Part shown: piece after piece, positions 36,786 through 45,811 of the stretch
Numbering within the stretch: the first letter of the stretch is position 1
Layout of the letters: every line of letters begins with the position of its first letter
Origin: Granulosicoccus sp045106475
Lineage (GTDB): Bacteria; Pseudomonadota; Gammaproteobacteria; Granulosicoccales; Granulosicoccaceae
DNA length: 64,000 nt
Direction: 5' to 3'
Assembly (NCBI GenBank): GCA_045106475.1
Contig: JBGCEO010000051.1
Span: 1-64,000 of the forward strand
Notes under the pieces: model-generated
What the model saw: only the letters and a program-made list of their open reading frames with translations
What the model was told of the DNA's origin: nothing
Database searches by the model: none
Program-made: the position numbers and the translations under genes

Positions 36786-36818
36786 ATTCATGGGCGTCTC
36801 ATACAGACGCCCATGAAT
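36786..36818. terminator. Hairpin terminator between dsbA and the DUF2786 gene
   Basis: A perfect 14-base stem (36786-36799 with 36805-36818) and a 5-base loop lie between two convergent genes. The right arm touches the stop codon of the minus-strand gene. No strong T-tract is present on either side, so it may work as a bidirectional stability/termination element. Confidence 0.7.
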
Positions 36819-37594
36819 CAGAACTCACGTTTCATTTCGACATTATTGCTAACCGATTTTTGTGACGCCCCGCCAAGCTGCTTATCGAGCGACACACGTG
36901 CACCGTCTGCAGCCCCTGCGCTGTGAGCTGCTCCGCTGCGATAGCGCACTCGCCTCTTCCGCCCAGAGCCCAGGTCACCTCTACACGCCTCGCGTACGAT
37001 TTCAAGCTTACGAACAATCAAGCCATATCCTGCAGCCACAGCGGGTTCTGCGGAATCATCTTCATCAGTTGTAGTGGCAGTCCGAACAGCTGCCTTGCGC
37101 AATCGTGATTCTTCTTGTTTGCGTTCCTGATCGATACGGCGAGCGCGCTCAAGTACAGCCAGCGCATAGCCAAGCCGATACTCAAAACTTGCCGACCGTC
37201 CAGGCTGGACAGAACCATCGTTTTTGCGCATTTTCAGGGACCGCTCCATAACCTGATGCAGATAGCCGTAGGTTAGCGACGCCACCTCAGCATCAATACT
37301 AAAGCCTCTAAATTCAATGGTGCCGGTATCAACACAGATGCAATCATGTAGCAGAGCAACAGCAGAACTCATAACCATCACATGACTTGGCACTGATCGA
37401 AATGCCTTGCCAATGCTGCTGGCGCCGAATTCCGACGTCTCCAGATCTGCCTCCCTGATGCCAAAGCGCGTCATCAAAGACTGACAGCGGCGCAGAGCAA
37501 TCTCTGCCTCATGCGGGCTGGATTCGCTCTCCCGACTCATTGCATAAAGTTTGCGAATTCGCTTCAGCAGCTTTTCTCTGTTTTCTGACTCCAT
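36818..37594 (-). CDS. DUF2786-domain protein
   Basis: A protein of about 258 residues from ATG 37594 (a GTG four codons upstream is possible). The N-terminal 40 residues (LLKRIRKLYAMSRESESSPHEAEIALRRCQSLM) match the DUF2786 helical hairpin. A second conserved block (about 85-155) follows, including LGYALAVLERARRIDQERK. The C-terminus is basic and low-complexity. The DUF2786 module is found in many bacterial and phage proteins, and its function is not established. The gene is convergent with dsbA and divergent from ypjD. Confidence 0.78.
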   Translation of the reverse strand: MESENREKLLKRIRKLYAMSRESESSPHEAEIALRRCQSLMTRFGIREADLETSEFGASSIGKAFRSVPSHVMVMSSAVALLHDCICVDTGTIEFRGFSIDAEVASLTYGYLHQVMERSLKMRKNDGSVQPGRSASFEYRLGYALAVLERARRIDQERKQEESRLRKAAVRTATTTDEDDSAEPAVAAGYGLIVRKLEIVREACRGDLGSGRKRRVRYRSGAAHSAGAADGARVSLDKQLGGASQKSVSNNVEMKREF

Positions 37595-37767
37595 TAACAG
37601 GATCACGGGGCTTTTCGGCCACTGAGCATACTCGCAGATGCCCGCAAGTGGAACAATTTCCCTCGACTTGCCGTGCTATTCTTTATTTCTCAAGTGTGCG
37701 ACGGATCCAATGAGCTGCATTCGATCGTGCCAATCCTTGACAGGTCTTTTCTGCACATCGAATTATT

Positions 37768-38673
37768 GTGAATCTAATTCTGTCTCTATTTGCAGCCCTT
37801 TTGTATGGAAGCACCACTGCGCTGCTGCTGCGTTCACTAACCAGTGTCAACAAAGCTGGCGCAAGTGCAGCAAACACGATGGGGGACGTGACAGTTCCCG
37901 AAGCAAATACCTACTCTGCAAATGATTCCACAGCCACTAACCCTGCGCAGAATGCGGTTCAAGCAGGCGGCAATGAGGAAAAGCGCCTCGGGTTTTATCT
38001 GGCCTCTCTGGCTGTCGTCATCCACCTGTGGGTGGTTATCAATCAGACTGGCTTTCCCCACAGCCTTTCACTTCCTCTTTTTACATCGCTGGCAGCTACG
38101 ACTCTCACCATAGCGTTGCTGCACTTGGTGCTTTGCCTGAAACAACCAGCAGATTATCTGGGCATAGCAGTCTATCCGCTGGCGGCGGCTTCCCTGATAG
38201 CGGCCCTGGCCTCAGGAGGCGGTGAGCAAATTGTCGGGGATGCCGTTCAGATACATGTGTTTCTGTCTTTATTATCCTATGCAGTACTTGCCCTGGCAGC
38301 AGCACAAGCCATTTTGGTGGCAATTCAAAGACGATTTCTATCCCGTCACAAACCGGGAGGATTTATCCGCTCGCTGCCTGCTCTGGATCGCACAGAGCAG
38401 CTTCTGTTCACCTTGCTGCGAGCTGGCTTCTGGCTCCTGTCACTGTCTCTGGCTACAGGATTCTTTTATCTGGAAAACATGTTTATCCAGCACCTTGTCC
38501 ACAAGACAGTACTATCTTGCGTAGCCTGGTGTATTTTCGGGGTGTTACTGTTCGGTCGCTGGAAGTTCGGCTGGAGAGGTAAAATAGCCGTGCGTTGGAC
38601 ACTAGTGGGCTTCGGCATGCTTATTCTGGCCTACTTCGGTTCCAAGCTCGTGCTGGAAATTCTGCTCTCATAA
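37768..38673 (+). CDS. ypjD: Inner-membrane CcsA/YpjD-like cytochrome c assembly family protein
   Basis: A 301-residue membrane protein with about eight spans, starting at GTG 37768. The C-terminal half (HVFLSLLSYAVLALAAAQAI ... ENMFIQHLVHKTVLSCVAW) is the cytochrome c assembly/CcsA-like core. In this family the E. coli member is YpjD, usually next to ffh and a CorB/CorC-type transporter gene, as seen here on one side. Its role is unsettled; YpjD-type proteins are not the canonical haem lyase. Confidence 0.85.
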   Translation: MNLILSLFAALLYGSTTALLLRSLTSVNKAGASAANTMGDVTVPEANTYSANDSTATNPAQNAVQAGGNEEKRLGFYLASLAVVIHLWVVINQTGFPHSLSLPLFTSLAATTLTIALLHLVLCLKQPADYLGIAVYPLAAASLIAALASGGGEQIVGDAVQIHVFLSLLSYAVLALAAAQAILVAIQRRFLSRHKPGGFIRSLPALDRTEQLLFTLLRAGFWLLSLSLATGFFYLENMFIQHLVHKTVLSCVAWCIFGVLLFGRWKFGWRGKIAVRWTLVGFGMLILAYFGSKLVLEILLS

Positions 38674-38803
38674 CGCACATTAACGGTCAAATTAGCCTTT
38701 TGTACGGGGTTACATCGCATCTTTAGGCGGTATTGGACATTCAAAAAGGCTAACTCGTTGCTATAGTGCGCGTACTGATCGCAGAATAGGAGGCCAGTAG
38801 TTC

Positions 38804-40108
38804 TTGAACACCATCCCGATCAGCGTACTGGTATCCATACTGGTAACGCTGGTACTCATCTCAGGTTTCTTTTCCGGATCTGAGACAGCGCTCATGTCGC
38901 TGAACCGATACCGCTTGCGGCATCAGGCCAACAACGGCAACAAGGCCGCCCTGAGAACTGCAAAGCTGCTGGAACAACCCGAACGACTTATCAGCCTTAT
39001 CCTGCTGGGCAATAACTTCGTCAATATATTGGCCTCCGCAATTGCCACTATCATTGCCCTGCGACTCATGGGGGAGGCGGGAATCGCTGTCGCCACGGGT
39101 CTGCTTACCATCATAATTCTGGTTTTTGCCGAGGTTACTCCCAAAACCTTCGCCACCCGCCGTGCTGAAAAATTCGCGTTCATAGCCTCAGCGGTCTATG
39201 GACCACTTATGATCATCACCTACCCGCTGGTCGCTGCGACCAACTGGACCAGCTCGCGCATTCTAAAGTTACTCAAAACCGATGCCATAACCAAAGAGGA
39301 CGAGCACTTATCCAGTGAAGAACTGCGCACGGTGCTCAATGAAACAGCGGGCATGATCCCTCAACGCCACAGAGATATGCTGCTCAACATTCTTGATCTT
39401 GGCACCGTATCGGTTAATGACATCATGGTGCCTCGTAACGAGATCATTGGCATCGATCTGGATGACCCTTGGGATGATGTACTGCAAGAGATCAGTAACA
39501 GCCCCCACAGTCGCCTACTGGTATATCGGGATAATGTGGATGATGTTGTCGGCTTTATCTATCTGCGCAAGATGCTGGATGCTCTGCGCTCGGGAGAAAT
39601 AACCCGAGAGTATCTCGAATCGGTAGTTCGGGACCCCTATTTCATACCCGAAGGCACCACTCTGACTGTGCAACTACTGAATTTTCAAAGAGAAAAACGG
39701 CGAGTCGGTCTGGTTGTTGACGAATACGGGGATATCCAGGGCATGCTGACGCTGGAGGATATTCTTGAAGAAATTGTTGGCGAGTTCGACAACGACCCGC
39801 GCATTGCACCGGCCGAAATCCGAGCGCAGTCCGATGGCAGTTACATCGTCGATGGCACAGCGCAAGTTAGAAACCTGAACAAATCGCTCAACTGGGCCTT
39901 GCCCTCGGATGGGCCCAAAACACTCAATGGAATCGTGGTGGAGCATTTTGAAAATTTTCCACCCAAAGGGGCGGTTTTTACCTTCAATGGTCACCCCATG
40001 ACTATCCTGGCGGTAGAAGATAACAAGGTTCAACAGGTTCGCATCGATCCTGCCATTGAGCCAGACGAATCAGACGAAAATCGACCCTACTTGGCCGCCG
40101 ACGGATAA
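38804..40108 (+). CDS. CNNM/CorB-CorC family magnesium/cobalt efflux membrane protein
   Basis: A 434-residue protein that starts with TTG at 38804, chosen because AGGAGG sits ten bases upstream. Four or so membrane spans (about 1-170, the DUF21/CNNM domain) include SGFFSGSETALMSLNRYRLRH. Two CBS domains (about 210-330) and a CorC/HlyC transporter-associated domain follow (VDGTAQVRNLNKSLNW). Family members extrude Mg2+ or Co2+; YfjD (CorB) of E. coli is the closest in genomic position. Confidence 0.92.
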   Translation: MNTIPISVLVSILVTLVLISGFFSGSETALMSLNRYRLRHQANNGNKAALRTAKLLEQPERLISLILLGNNFVNILASAIATIIALRLMGEAGIAVATGLLTIIILVFAEVTPKTFATRRAEKFAFIASAVYGPLMIITYPLVAATNWTSSRILKLLKTDAITKEDEHLSSEELRTVLNETAGMIPQRHRDMLLNILDLGTVSVNDIMVPRNEIIGIDLDDPWDDVLQEISNSPHSRLLVYRDNVDDVVGFIYLRKMLDALRSGEITREYLESVVRDPYFIPEGTTLTVQLLNFQREKRRVGLVVDEYGDIQGMLTLEDILEEIVGEFDNDPRIAPAEIRAQSDGSYIVDGTAQVRNLNKSLNWALPSDGPKTLNGIVVEHFENFPPKGAVFTFNGHPMTILAVEDNKVQQVRIDPAIEPDESDENRPYLAADG

Positions 40109-40149
40109 ACCGAAACACTTAAGGTAACAGGCGTTTTTCGTACTAGCCG

Positions 40150-40854
40150 CTAGCCGAAGTACCGACGCCTGATCCAGACAAGCAATGTAAGTCCGCCTAA
40201 AACCACTGCTGCCCATTTAAGTGGAGACCATTCCTTGGCTTCCATCGCCGCTGCAATGGCCGGCACACGATCTTCCTCATCCAGCAGATTTATCTGTGCG
40301 GCCCCTTGCGTGGTGCCATGCTGGGTGAGCCTGTCGAGCTCGATGTCTTTCGCGTTTTGTTCTGCAAGAACCTGATCAACAATATCGGCAAGCTTAACCC
40401 TTATGGTCTCACAGTCCGATTCAGCCGATACTTGAGCAAACTGACTGTTTATGGCTGCATAAGCGGCCTCACCGTGAGCGCCATGTTGCTGCTCATGTTT
40501 GAGCAGATTCTTGTTCCAGCTCTTCCACCTCGATTGCAAAGCCAGATCTGCAAACGCCTCGTTCTTCCACTTCGGCATGAGGTAATCGATATTCAGGTTC
40601 ACCTTGGTACCGACCAGTCGACAGTTTCCGCCGCGTTTACTGGTCGTGAATTCGTAAGAGATCCGCCAATCTGTATGGGCAGCAAAACCATTTGAACCCT
40701 GACGAGCAATCTGCCTGAGCAACTCAGGGCCATCGCTGGCATAGAGGTCGTAGTACTGGTAGTTAACCGTCGAGTTGGCTTGCGCCAGTCCACCTCCCAG
40801 GAAGAAAACCAGCACAAAAACACACCATTTCATCCGTTTAGGTTCTCTGTGCAT
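40150..40854 (-). CDS. DUF922-like secreted/anchored protein with HExxH motif
   Basis: A 234-residue protein. The signal-peptide stretch is about 9-27 (WCVFVLVFFLGGGLAQA), then a periplasmic domain with the KHEQQHGAHGEAAY motif (a HExxH of the DUF922 type). A C-terminal membrane span (about 212-230, WAAVVLGGLTLLVWI) with a short basic tail follows. DUF922 proteins are putative zinc-dependent proteases; activity has not been shown broadly. It is divergent from radA with 185 bases between. Confidence 0.8.
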   Translation of the reverse strand: MHREPKRMKWCVFVLVFFLGGGLAQANSTVNYQYYDLYASDGPELLRQIARQGSNGFAAHTDWRISYEFTTSKRGGNCRLVGTKVNLNIDYLMPKWKNEAFADLALQSRWKSWNKNLLKHEQQHGAHGEAAYAAINSQFAQVSAESDCETIRVKLADIVDQVLAEQNAKDIELDRLTQHGTTQGAAQINLLDEEDRVPAIAAAMEAKEWSPLKWAAVVLGGLTLLVWIRRRYFG

Positions 40855-40960
40855 ACTGCACCCGTCTCGACATCCGCTATCTAATTGATTTGTTTACATA
40901 TCGGCCAGTAATCATCGAGCATTAGCCGACCCATCAACAGATCAACATATAAACGACCCT

Positions 40961-40984
40961 AACTGCCCCAGTACGCTGGGGATG
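40961..40984. repeat. REP-like palindromic repeat, single copy C
   Basis: AACTGCCCCAG, TACG, CTGGGGATG, the same motif as the pairs at 21.7 and 55.6 kb. It lies in the divergent gap between the DUF922 gene and radA, followed by GTTGTAG as in copy D (CTGTAG). No inverted partner is visible within about 150 bases. Confidence 0.7.
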
Positions 40985-41039
40985 GTTGTAGTTGACTGCC
41001 GACAAACACGAGCGCGGGCAATCGTGACAAACTTCATTA

Positions 41040-42422
41040 ATGTCGAAAACAAAACAGCGCTATCAATGTACGGCCTGCGGCGCCATCACATCCAAGTGGA
41101 GTGGTCAGTGTGCCGATTGTGGTGAATGGAATTGCCTGGAAGAGTCCGCGGCCCCGGTTCTCAGCAGTGCTAACACTGCCACAGCGGCTGCGACCAACGC
41201 ACGTTTCGGAGGCTACGCCGGCGGGAGCGGCATTACCAACGCCTCTGATGTGAAGCTGGTGGCTGAGGCACGAGTGGGCACCGGTTTGTCCGAACTGGAC
41301 CGGGTGCTCGGTGGCGGGCTCGTTTCAGGGTCCGTTACTTTGTTAGGTGGTGATCCGGGCATCGGTAAATCAACCCTGTTGATCCAAAGCCTGGCCCATT
41401 TAAGCCTGGCGCAGCGCGTGCTCTACATAACCGGAGAAGAGTCATTGCAGCAGGTGACCCTGCGCGCTCGACGTCTGGATCTGCCCGAAAAAAATCTGCG
41501 ATTGCTGGCCGAAACGCAGGTCGAGGCGATTCTCGCCCATGCTGCACAGGAAAAACCTGAAATCATGGTGATCGACTCAATTCAAACCATGTACACAGAA
41601 TTGCTTTCATCAGCTCCAGGGGCCGTGGCGCAGGTCAGGGAGAGCGCTGCACGATTGGTTAGATACGCCAAACAGACAGGTACCTGTATTTTTCTGGTTG
41701 GCCATGTCACCAAGGAAGGAGCCCTGGCAGGCCCACGGGTACTCGAACATATGGTGGATACCGTTCTGTATTTTGAAGGAGATTCGGGAAGTCGCTACCG
41801 CGTTATCAGAGCTGTGAAAAATCGCTTTGGAGCCGTTAACGAACTGGGCGTATTTGCCATGGACGAATCCGGTTTAAAGGTGGTCAAGAACCCCTCAGCC
41901 ATTTTCCTGTCTCGACACCCCGAACCGGTAAACGGCAGCGTTATCATGGTCACTCGAGAAGGCACGCGACCCATGCTCGTAGAAGCGCAAGCACTCGTCG
42001 ATACCAGCCATTCCGGCAGCCCTCGTCGGGTGTCATTAGGATTGGAACAAAACAGGTTGTCAATGCTACTGGCTGTTATGCATCGACATGCCGGAATCGC
42101 CATGTTCGATCAGGATGTTTATGTCAATGTGGTTGGCGGTGTTCGTATTTCCGAGACTGCGGCGGACCTACCCGTACTACTGGCGGCTTTGTCCTCGTTC
42201 CGAACGCGTCCCTTACCCAGCGATCTGGTTGTATTTGGCGAGGTTGGCCTGGCCGGTGAGGTTCGTCCGGTAGCAAACGGTGAAGAACGATTGCAGGAAT
42301 CTGTCAAACACGGATTCAAACGAGCAATCGTGCCACAGGGCAACAAACCGAAAAAAGCGATCAAAGGCTTGCAGGTCGATGGAATTCATCGCTTGCATGA
42401 GGCACTGGATTTACTTGATTAA
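41040..42422 (+). CDS. radA: DNA repair protein RadA
   Basis: A 460-residue branch-migration helicase/ATPase that helps recombination intermediates extend. Visible features are the N-terminal zinc finger CTACGAITSKWSGQCADCGEWN (about 11-32), Walker A GGDPGIGKST (about 105-114), the RadA-specific KNRFG motif (VKNRFGAVNELGVF), and a C-terminal Lon-protease-like domain (about 330-460). Length fits the family (about 455-460). It is monocistronic with respect to xseB, 222 bases downstream. Confidence 0.97.
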   Translation: MSKTKQRYQCTACGAITSKWSGQCADCGEWNCLEESAAPVLSSANTATAAATNARFGGYAGGSGITNASDVKLVAEARVGTGLSELDRVLGGGLVSGSVTLLGGDPGIGKSTLLIQSLAHLSLAQRVLYITGEESLQQVTLRARRLDLPEKNLRLLAETQVEAILAHAAQEKPEIMVIDSIQTMYTELLSSAPGAVAQVRESAARLVRYAKQTGTCIFLVGHVTKEGALAGPRVLEHMVDTVLYFEGDSGSRYRVIRAVKNRFGAVNELGVFAMDESGLKVVKNPSAIFLSRHPEPVNGSVIMVTREGTRPMLVEAQALVDTSHSGSPRRVSLGLEQNRLSMLLAVMHRHAGIAMFDQDVYVNVVGGVRISETAADLPVLLAALSSFRTRPLPSDLVVFGEVGLAGEVRPVANGEERLQESVKHGFKRAIVPQGNKPKKAIKGLQVDGIHRLHEALDLLD

Positions 42423-42644
42423 GATCACAGACATGTGCTTTCAGGATCTGATGCAGTGGAAAATAGTTCCGAATAAGCGCCGGGCGACAACTCTTATCCA
42501 CTGCAGCTGCCCCAACGAGACGACTCATTGCCGTAAACTAGAGCACTGAGTCTGCCATCTAAAATATCAAGCCACAGGATGGGTTACGTCTTTTTTTCCT
42601 ATCACTGCAGCCCTGTTCATAACAACTGATTGAGCTAAGCCACC
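42423..42644. other. Gap between radA and xseB with an inverted repeat
   Basis: 222 bases with no supported gene. TGCAGTGGA (42452-42460) and TCCACTGCA (42497-42505) form a 9-base perfect inverted repeat with a 36-base spacer. It could fold in RNA, or mark a terminator of radA or a leader of xseB. A T-run (TTTTTTT) lies further on, at about 42592-42598. Confidence 0.45.
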
Positions 42645-42905
42645 GTGTCGCAAAAAACACGAAAAATCCCGAAATCTACCAAGTTTGAAGATGCTCTGAG
42701 CGAACTTGAAACGATTGTCGAATCTCTTGAAAGCGGAGAACAGACCCTGGAAGCATCTCTTGAGCAGTTCGAGCGAGGGGTAAGTTTGTCCAGGTTCTGT
42801 CAGCAAAGCCTAAGCGAGGCTGAGCAAAAGGTGAAAATACTACTCTCTGATTCTGACGAGAGCGACGATGGACTCACAGAATTTGAAACGGCAGATCCCT
42901 CTTGA
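42645..42905 (+). CDS. xseB: Exonuclease VII small subunit
   Basis: An 86-residue protein from GTG 42645. The XseB core, FEDALSELETIVESLESGEQTLEASLEQFERG, is clear and covers the two helices. It assembles in several copies with XseA to degrade single-stranded DNA. The stop codon overlaps the TTG start of ispA, so the two are co-translated, an arrangement common in gammaproteobacteria (xseB-ispA-dxs). Confidence 0.94.
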   Translation: MSQKTRKIPKSTKFEDALSELETIVESLESGEQTLEASLEQFERGVSLSRFCQQSLSEAEQKVKILLSDSDESDDGLTEFETADPS

Positions 42906-43822
42906 GTTCGACCATTGATTATTCATCCATCGATGCGTTTGGTGAGACTATGTGCAGCTACCAGCAGCGTGTCGATGCAGCGCTTCTGACATGGTTGCCT
43001 TGCACTGAATCAGCGACCACGCAGCTACCCTCAGCCATGCGTTACTCGGTCACCAACGGTGGTAAGCGAGTCCGTCCTATCCTTGCCTATGCAACCGCCA
43101 AGGCTCTGGGTCTTGCTCTGGACAGAGTCGACGTAGCCGCCTGCTCAGTAGAAATGTTGCACGCCTATTCATTGGTTCACGATGATCTGCCAGCAATGGA
43201 TGATGATGACCTGCGACGGGGTAAACCAACGTGTCATAAGGCGTTTGATGAAGCGACGGCTATTTTGGCAGGTGATGCCTTGCAAGCGTTGGCCTTCACC
43301 ATCCTGGCTCTTAACAAAGATCCGGCAACCTCTGATGCAGCCAAAATACGCATGGTCGAGATCCTCGGCGAAGCCAGTGGTGCAAACGGCATGGCACAGG
43401 GGCAGGCAATAGATCTTGAGTCAGTGGGTACCTCACTAACCTTAAAGCAACTGGAAATAATGCACACGCACAAAACCGGTGCTCTTATCAAAGCCAGCGT
43501 TCTCATGCCGGCGATGCTTACAGACTCTTGTGATGCAGGATTATTGAACCGCCTGGAAGGCTACGCAGGTTCAGTAGGCCTATGCTTTCAAATCGTTGAC
43601 GATATTCTCGACGTGACTAGCGATACGCAGACACTGGGTAAGACCCAAGGCGCAGACATTGCACTGAACAAACCTACTTACCCGGCCCTACTCGGCTTGG
43701 ACGGTGCGCAAAAGCACGCAATGAATACACACGAAATCGCGATGAATCATCTTGAGGGTCTGGGCTCAGAGTTTGACGAGCTGCGCTACTTGTCTCATTA
43801 CATCGTTAAGCGCACTCACTGA
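42902..43822 (+). CDS. ispA: Geranyl/farnesyl diphosphate synthase
   Basis: A 306-residue polyprenyl synthase that starts at TTG 42902, overlapping xseB. The first aspartate-rich motif is in LVHDDLPAMDDDDLRRGKPT, the second is FQIVDDILDVTSDTQTLGK. It condenses IPP with DMAPP and GPP, feeding ubiquinone and undecaprenyl phosphate. The dxs gene follows 13 bases later, placing first and late isoprenoid steps in one operon. Confidence 0.95.
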   Translation: MSSTIDYSSIDAFGETMCSYQQRVDAALLTWLPCTESATTQLPSAMRYSVTNGGKRVRPILAYATAKALGLALDRVDVAACSVEMLHAYSLVHDDLPAMDDDDLRRGKPTCHKAFDEATAILAGDALQALAFTILALNKDPATSDAAKIRMVEILGEASGANGMAQGQAIDLESVGTSLTLKQLEIMHTHKTGALIKASVLMPAMLTDSCDAGLLNRLEGYAGSVGLCFQIVDDILDVTSDTQTLGKTQGADIALNKPTYPALLGLDGAQKHAMNTHEIAMNHLEGLGSEFDELRYLSHYIVKRTH

Positions 43823-43835
43823 TCTTAGTAAGCCA

Positions 43836-45746
43836 ATGATTTCATCTGAACGGTTTCCTCTTCTGCAGCAAGTTGCGCTACCGGCTGACCTTCGTCAACT
43901 GGATGAGTCTCAGCTTCCCGCCCTTTCTGATGAACTGCGTGAATACGTGATTGAATCAGTCTCTCGAACAGGTGGGCATCTAGGAGCCAGTCTGGGCACA
44001 ATAGAACTCACGGTAGCATTGCACTACACCTACAACACGCCTCACGACAAACTGGTATGGGATGTAGGGCATCAAACCTACGGGCATAAAATTCTCACTG
44101 GCAGGCGCGATGCGATGGCCAGTATTCGCAAACAAGGGGGGCTTGCTGGTTTTCCCAATCTTACGGAAAGTGACTATGACACCTTTGGTGTTGGTCACTC
44201 CAGCACGTCCATAAGCGCAGCCTTGGGCATGGCATTGGCGGCCAAACATAAGGCAACTCAGGCAGGCCTTGAGCAGCCCAAAGAAAAGATGGTCGCTGTT
44301 ATTGGTGATGGCGCTTTAACAGCCGGGCTTGCCTATGAGGCGTTGAATCATGCAGGAGGTGTCAAAGCTGACATGCTGGTGATCTTGAATGACAACGATA
44401 TGTCAATCTCACCCAACGTCGGTGCCATGAACAAATACCTGGCACGCATGCTCACCGGCAAGTTTGTATCAGGAGCTCGTGAAGGCAGTAAGCGCGTGCT
44501 GAGCAAAGTTCCCTCAATGCTGGAGCTCGCTCGACGAACCGAAGAACATGTTAAGGGTATGGTGGTGCCTTGTTCATTATTCGAAGAGCTTGGCTTTAAC
44601 TACTATGGCCCGGTAGATGGTCATGATGTAGAGAGCCTGGTGGCGGTATTGAAAAACTTGCGTAACCTCAGCGGCCCGGTTTTTTTGCATGTCGTTACAA
44701 AAAAAGGACACGGCTACAAATTTGCCGAACAGGATCCGCTGGCCTTGCATGCAGTCACGCCTTTCGACCCGCAAACTGGCAAGGCACACAAGACATCCAA
44801 ATCTAATCGCCCCACCTACACTCAGGTTTTTGGCCAGTGGCTCTGCGATATGGCCGAACAAGATGATCGAGTCGTGGGGATAACACCTGCAATGCGTGAA
44901 GGCTCTGGACTTGTTGAGTTTGAACAGCGCTTTCCTGATCGCTACTTCGATGTAGGTATCGCTGAACAACACGCGGTAACGCTGGCAGCAGGTTTAGCTT
45001 GTGGCGGACTAAAACCGGTCGTTGCCATCTATTCGACCTTTTTCCAGCGTGCGTACGATCAGCTGGTGCACGATGTCGCATTACAGAACCTGCCTGTTAT
45101 TTTTGCAATTGATCGTGCGGGATTGGTTGGACCAGACGGACCCACGCATGCCGGTAGTTTTGATTTTTCATTCATGCGTTGTTTGCCTAATATGGTGATC
45201 ATGGCGCCTGCCGATGAAAACGAATGTCGACAGATGCTCTATACGGGTATGCAACTCGATGGCCCGAGCTCCGTTCGTTACCCACGAGGTAGCGGCTCCG
45301 GGGTCGAGGTAGAAAACAAAATGAGTGCGCTACCTGTCGGTCAAGCACAACTGCTTAACAAAGGTAAACGCGTAGCACTGCTTGCGTTCGGAACGCTTGT
45401 CGCACCCGCACAGGTACTCGGCGAGAAAATGGGCTTTACCGTTGTCAATATGCGCTTTGTAAAACCATTAGACACCCAGTTGATAAACGAGCTTGCTGTT
45501 CAACATGACTTGATTATCACACTGGAGGAAAACGCTATACCTGGCGGTGCCGGTGCAGGTGTTGCAGAACATCTGAGCAGTATCGGTAGCCACACGCCGG
45601 TGCGCTTGATCGGATTGCCTGATGAGTTTATCGAACATGGCTCCCGCGAAGAGCTTATGCACTACAGCCGACTCGATCTAGCCGGTCTTACTGAGCAGAT
45701 AAGTACCTTCGTCGAGGCTGAGCCAAACCTGCAGGAAGCCAGTTGA
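43836..45746 (+). CDS. dxs: 1-deoxy-D-xylulose-5-phosphate synthase
   Basis: A 636-residue thiamine-diphosphate enzyme making DXP from pyruvate and glyceraldehyde 3-phosphate, the entry to the MEP pathway and to thiamine and pyridoxal. The ATG at 43836 (MISSERFPLLQ) gives the family's length; the open frame extends further upstream into ispA. Motifs: the cofactor stretch GDGALTAGLAYEALNHAG, HDVESLVAVLKNL, and DRAGLVGPDGPTHAGSFDFSF near the C-terminal half. It ends convergent to the metallo-hydrolase gene. Confidence 0.97.
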   Translation: MISSERFPLLQQVALPADLRQLDESQLPALSDELREYVIESVSRTGGHLGASLGTIELTVALHYTYNTPHDKLVWDVGHQTYGHKILTGRRDAMASIRKQGGLAGFPNLTESDYDTFGVGHSSTSISAALGMALAAKHKATQAGLEQPKEKMVAVIGDGALTAGLAYEALNHAGGVKADMLVILNDNDMSISPNVGAMNKYLARMLTGKFVSGAREGSKRVLSKVPSMLELARRTEEHVKGMVVPCSLFEELGFNYYGPVDGHDVESLVAVLKNLRNLSGPVFLHVVTKKGHGYKFAEQDPLALHAVTPFDPQTGKAHKTSKSNRPTYTQVFGQWLCDMAEQDDRVVGITPAMREGSGLVEFEQRFPDRYFDVGIAEQHAVTLAAGLACGGLKPVVAIYSTFFQRAYDQLVHDVALQNLPVIFAIDRAGLVGPDGPTHAGSFDFSFMRCLPNMVIMAPADENECRQMLYTGMQLDGPSSVRYPRGSGSGVEVENKMSALPVGQAQLLNKGKRVALLAFGTLVAPAQVLGEKMGFTVVNMRFVKPLDTQLINELAVQHDLIITLEENAIPGGAGAGVAEHLSSIGSHTPVRLIGLPDEFIEHGSREELMHYSRLDLAGLTEQISTFVEAEPNLQEAS

Positions 45747-45811
45747 GAATCTACTGAGCCTTTTCAGCCAAACACACACTTTGTGTAAAGAACGCTACAG
45801 GGCTGTGCTAT

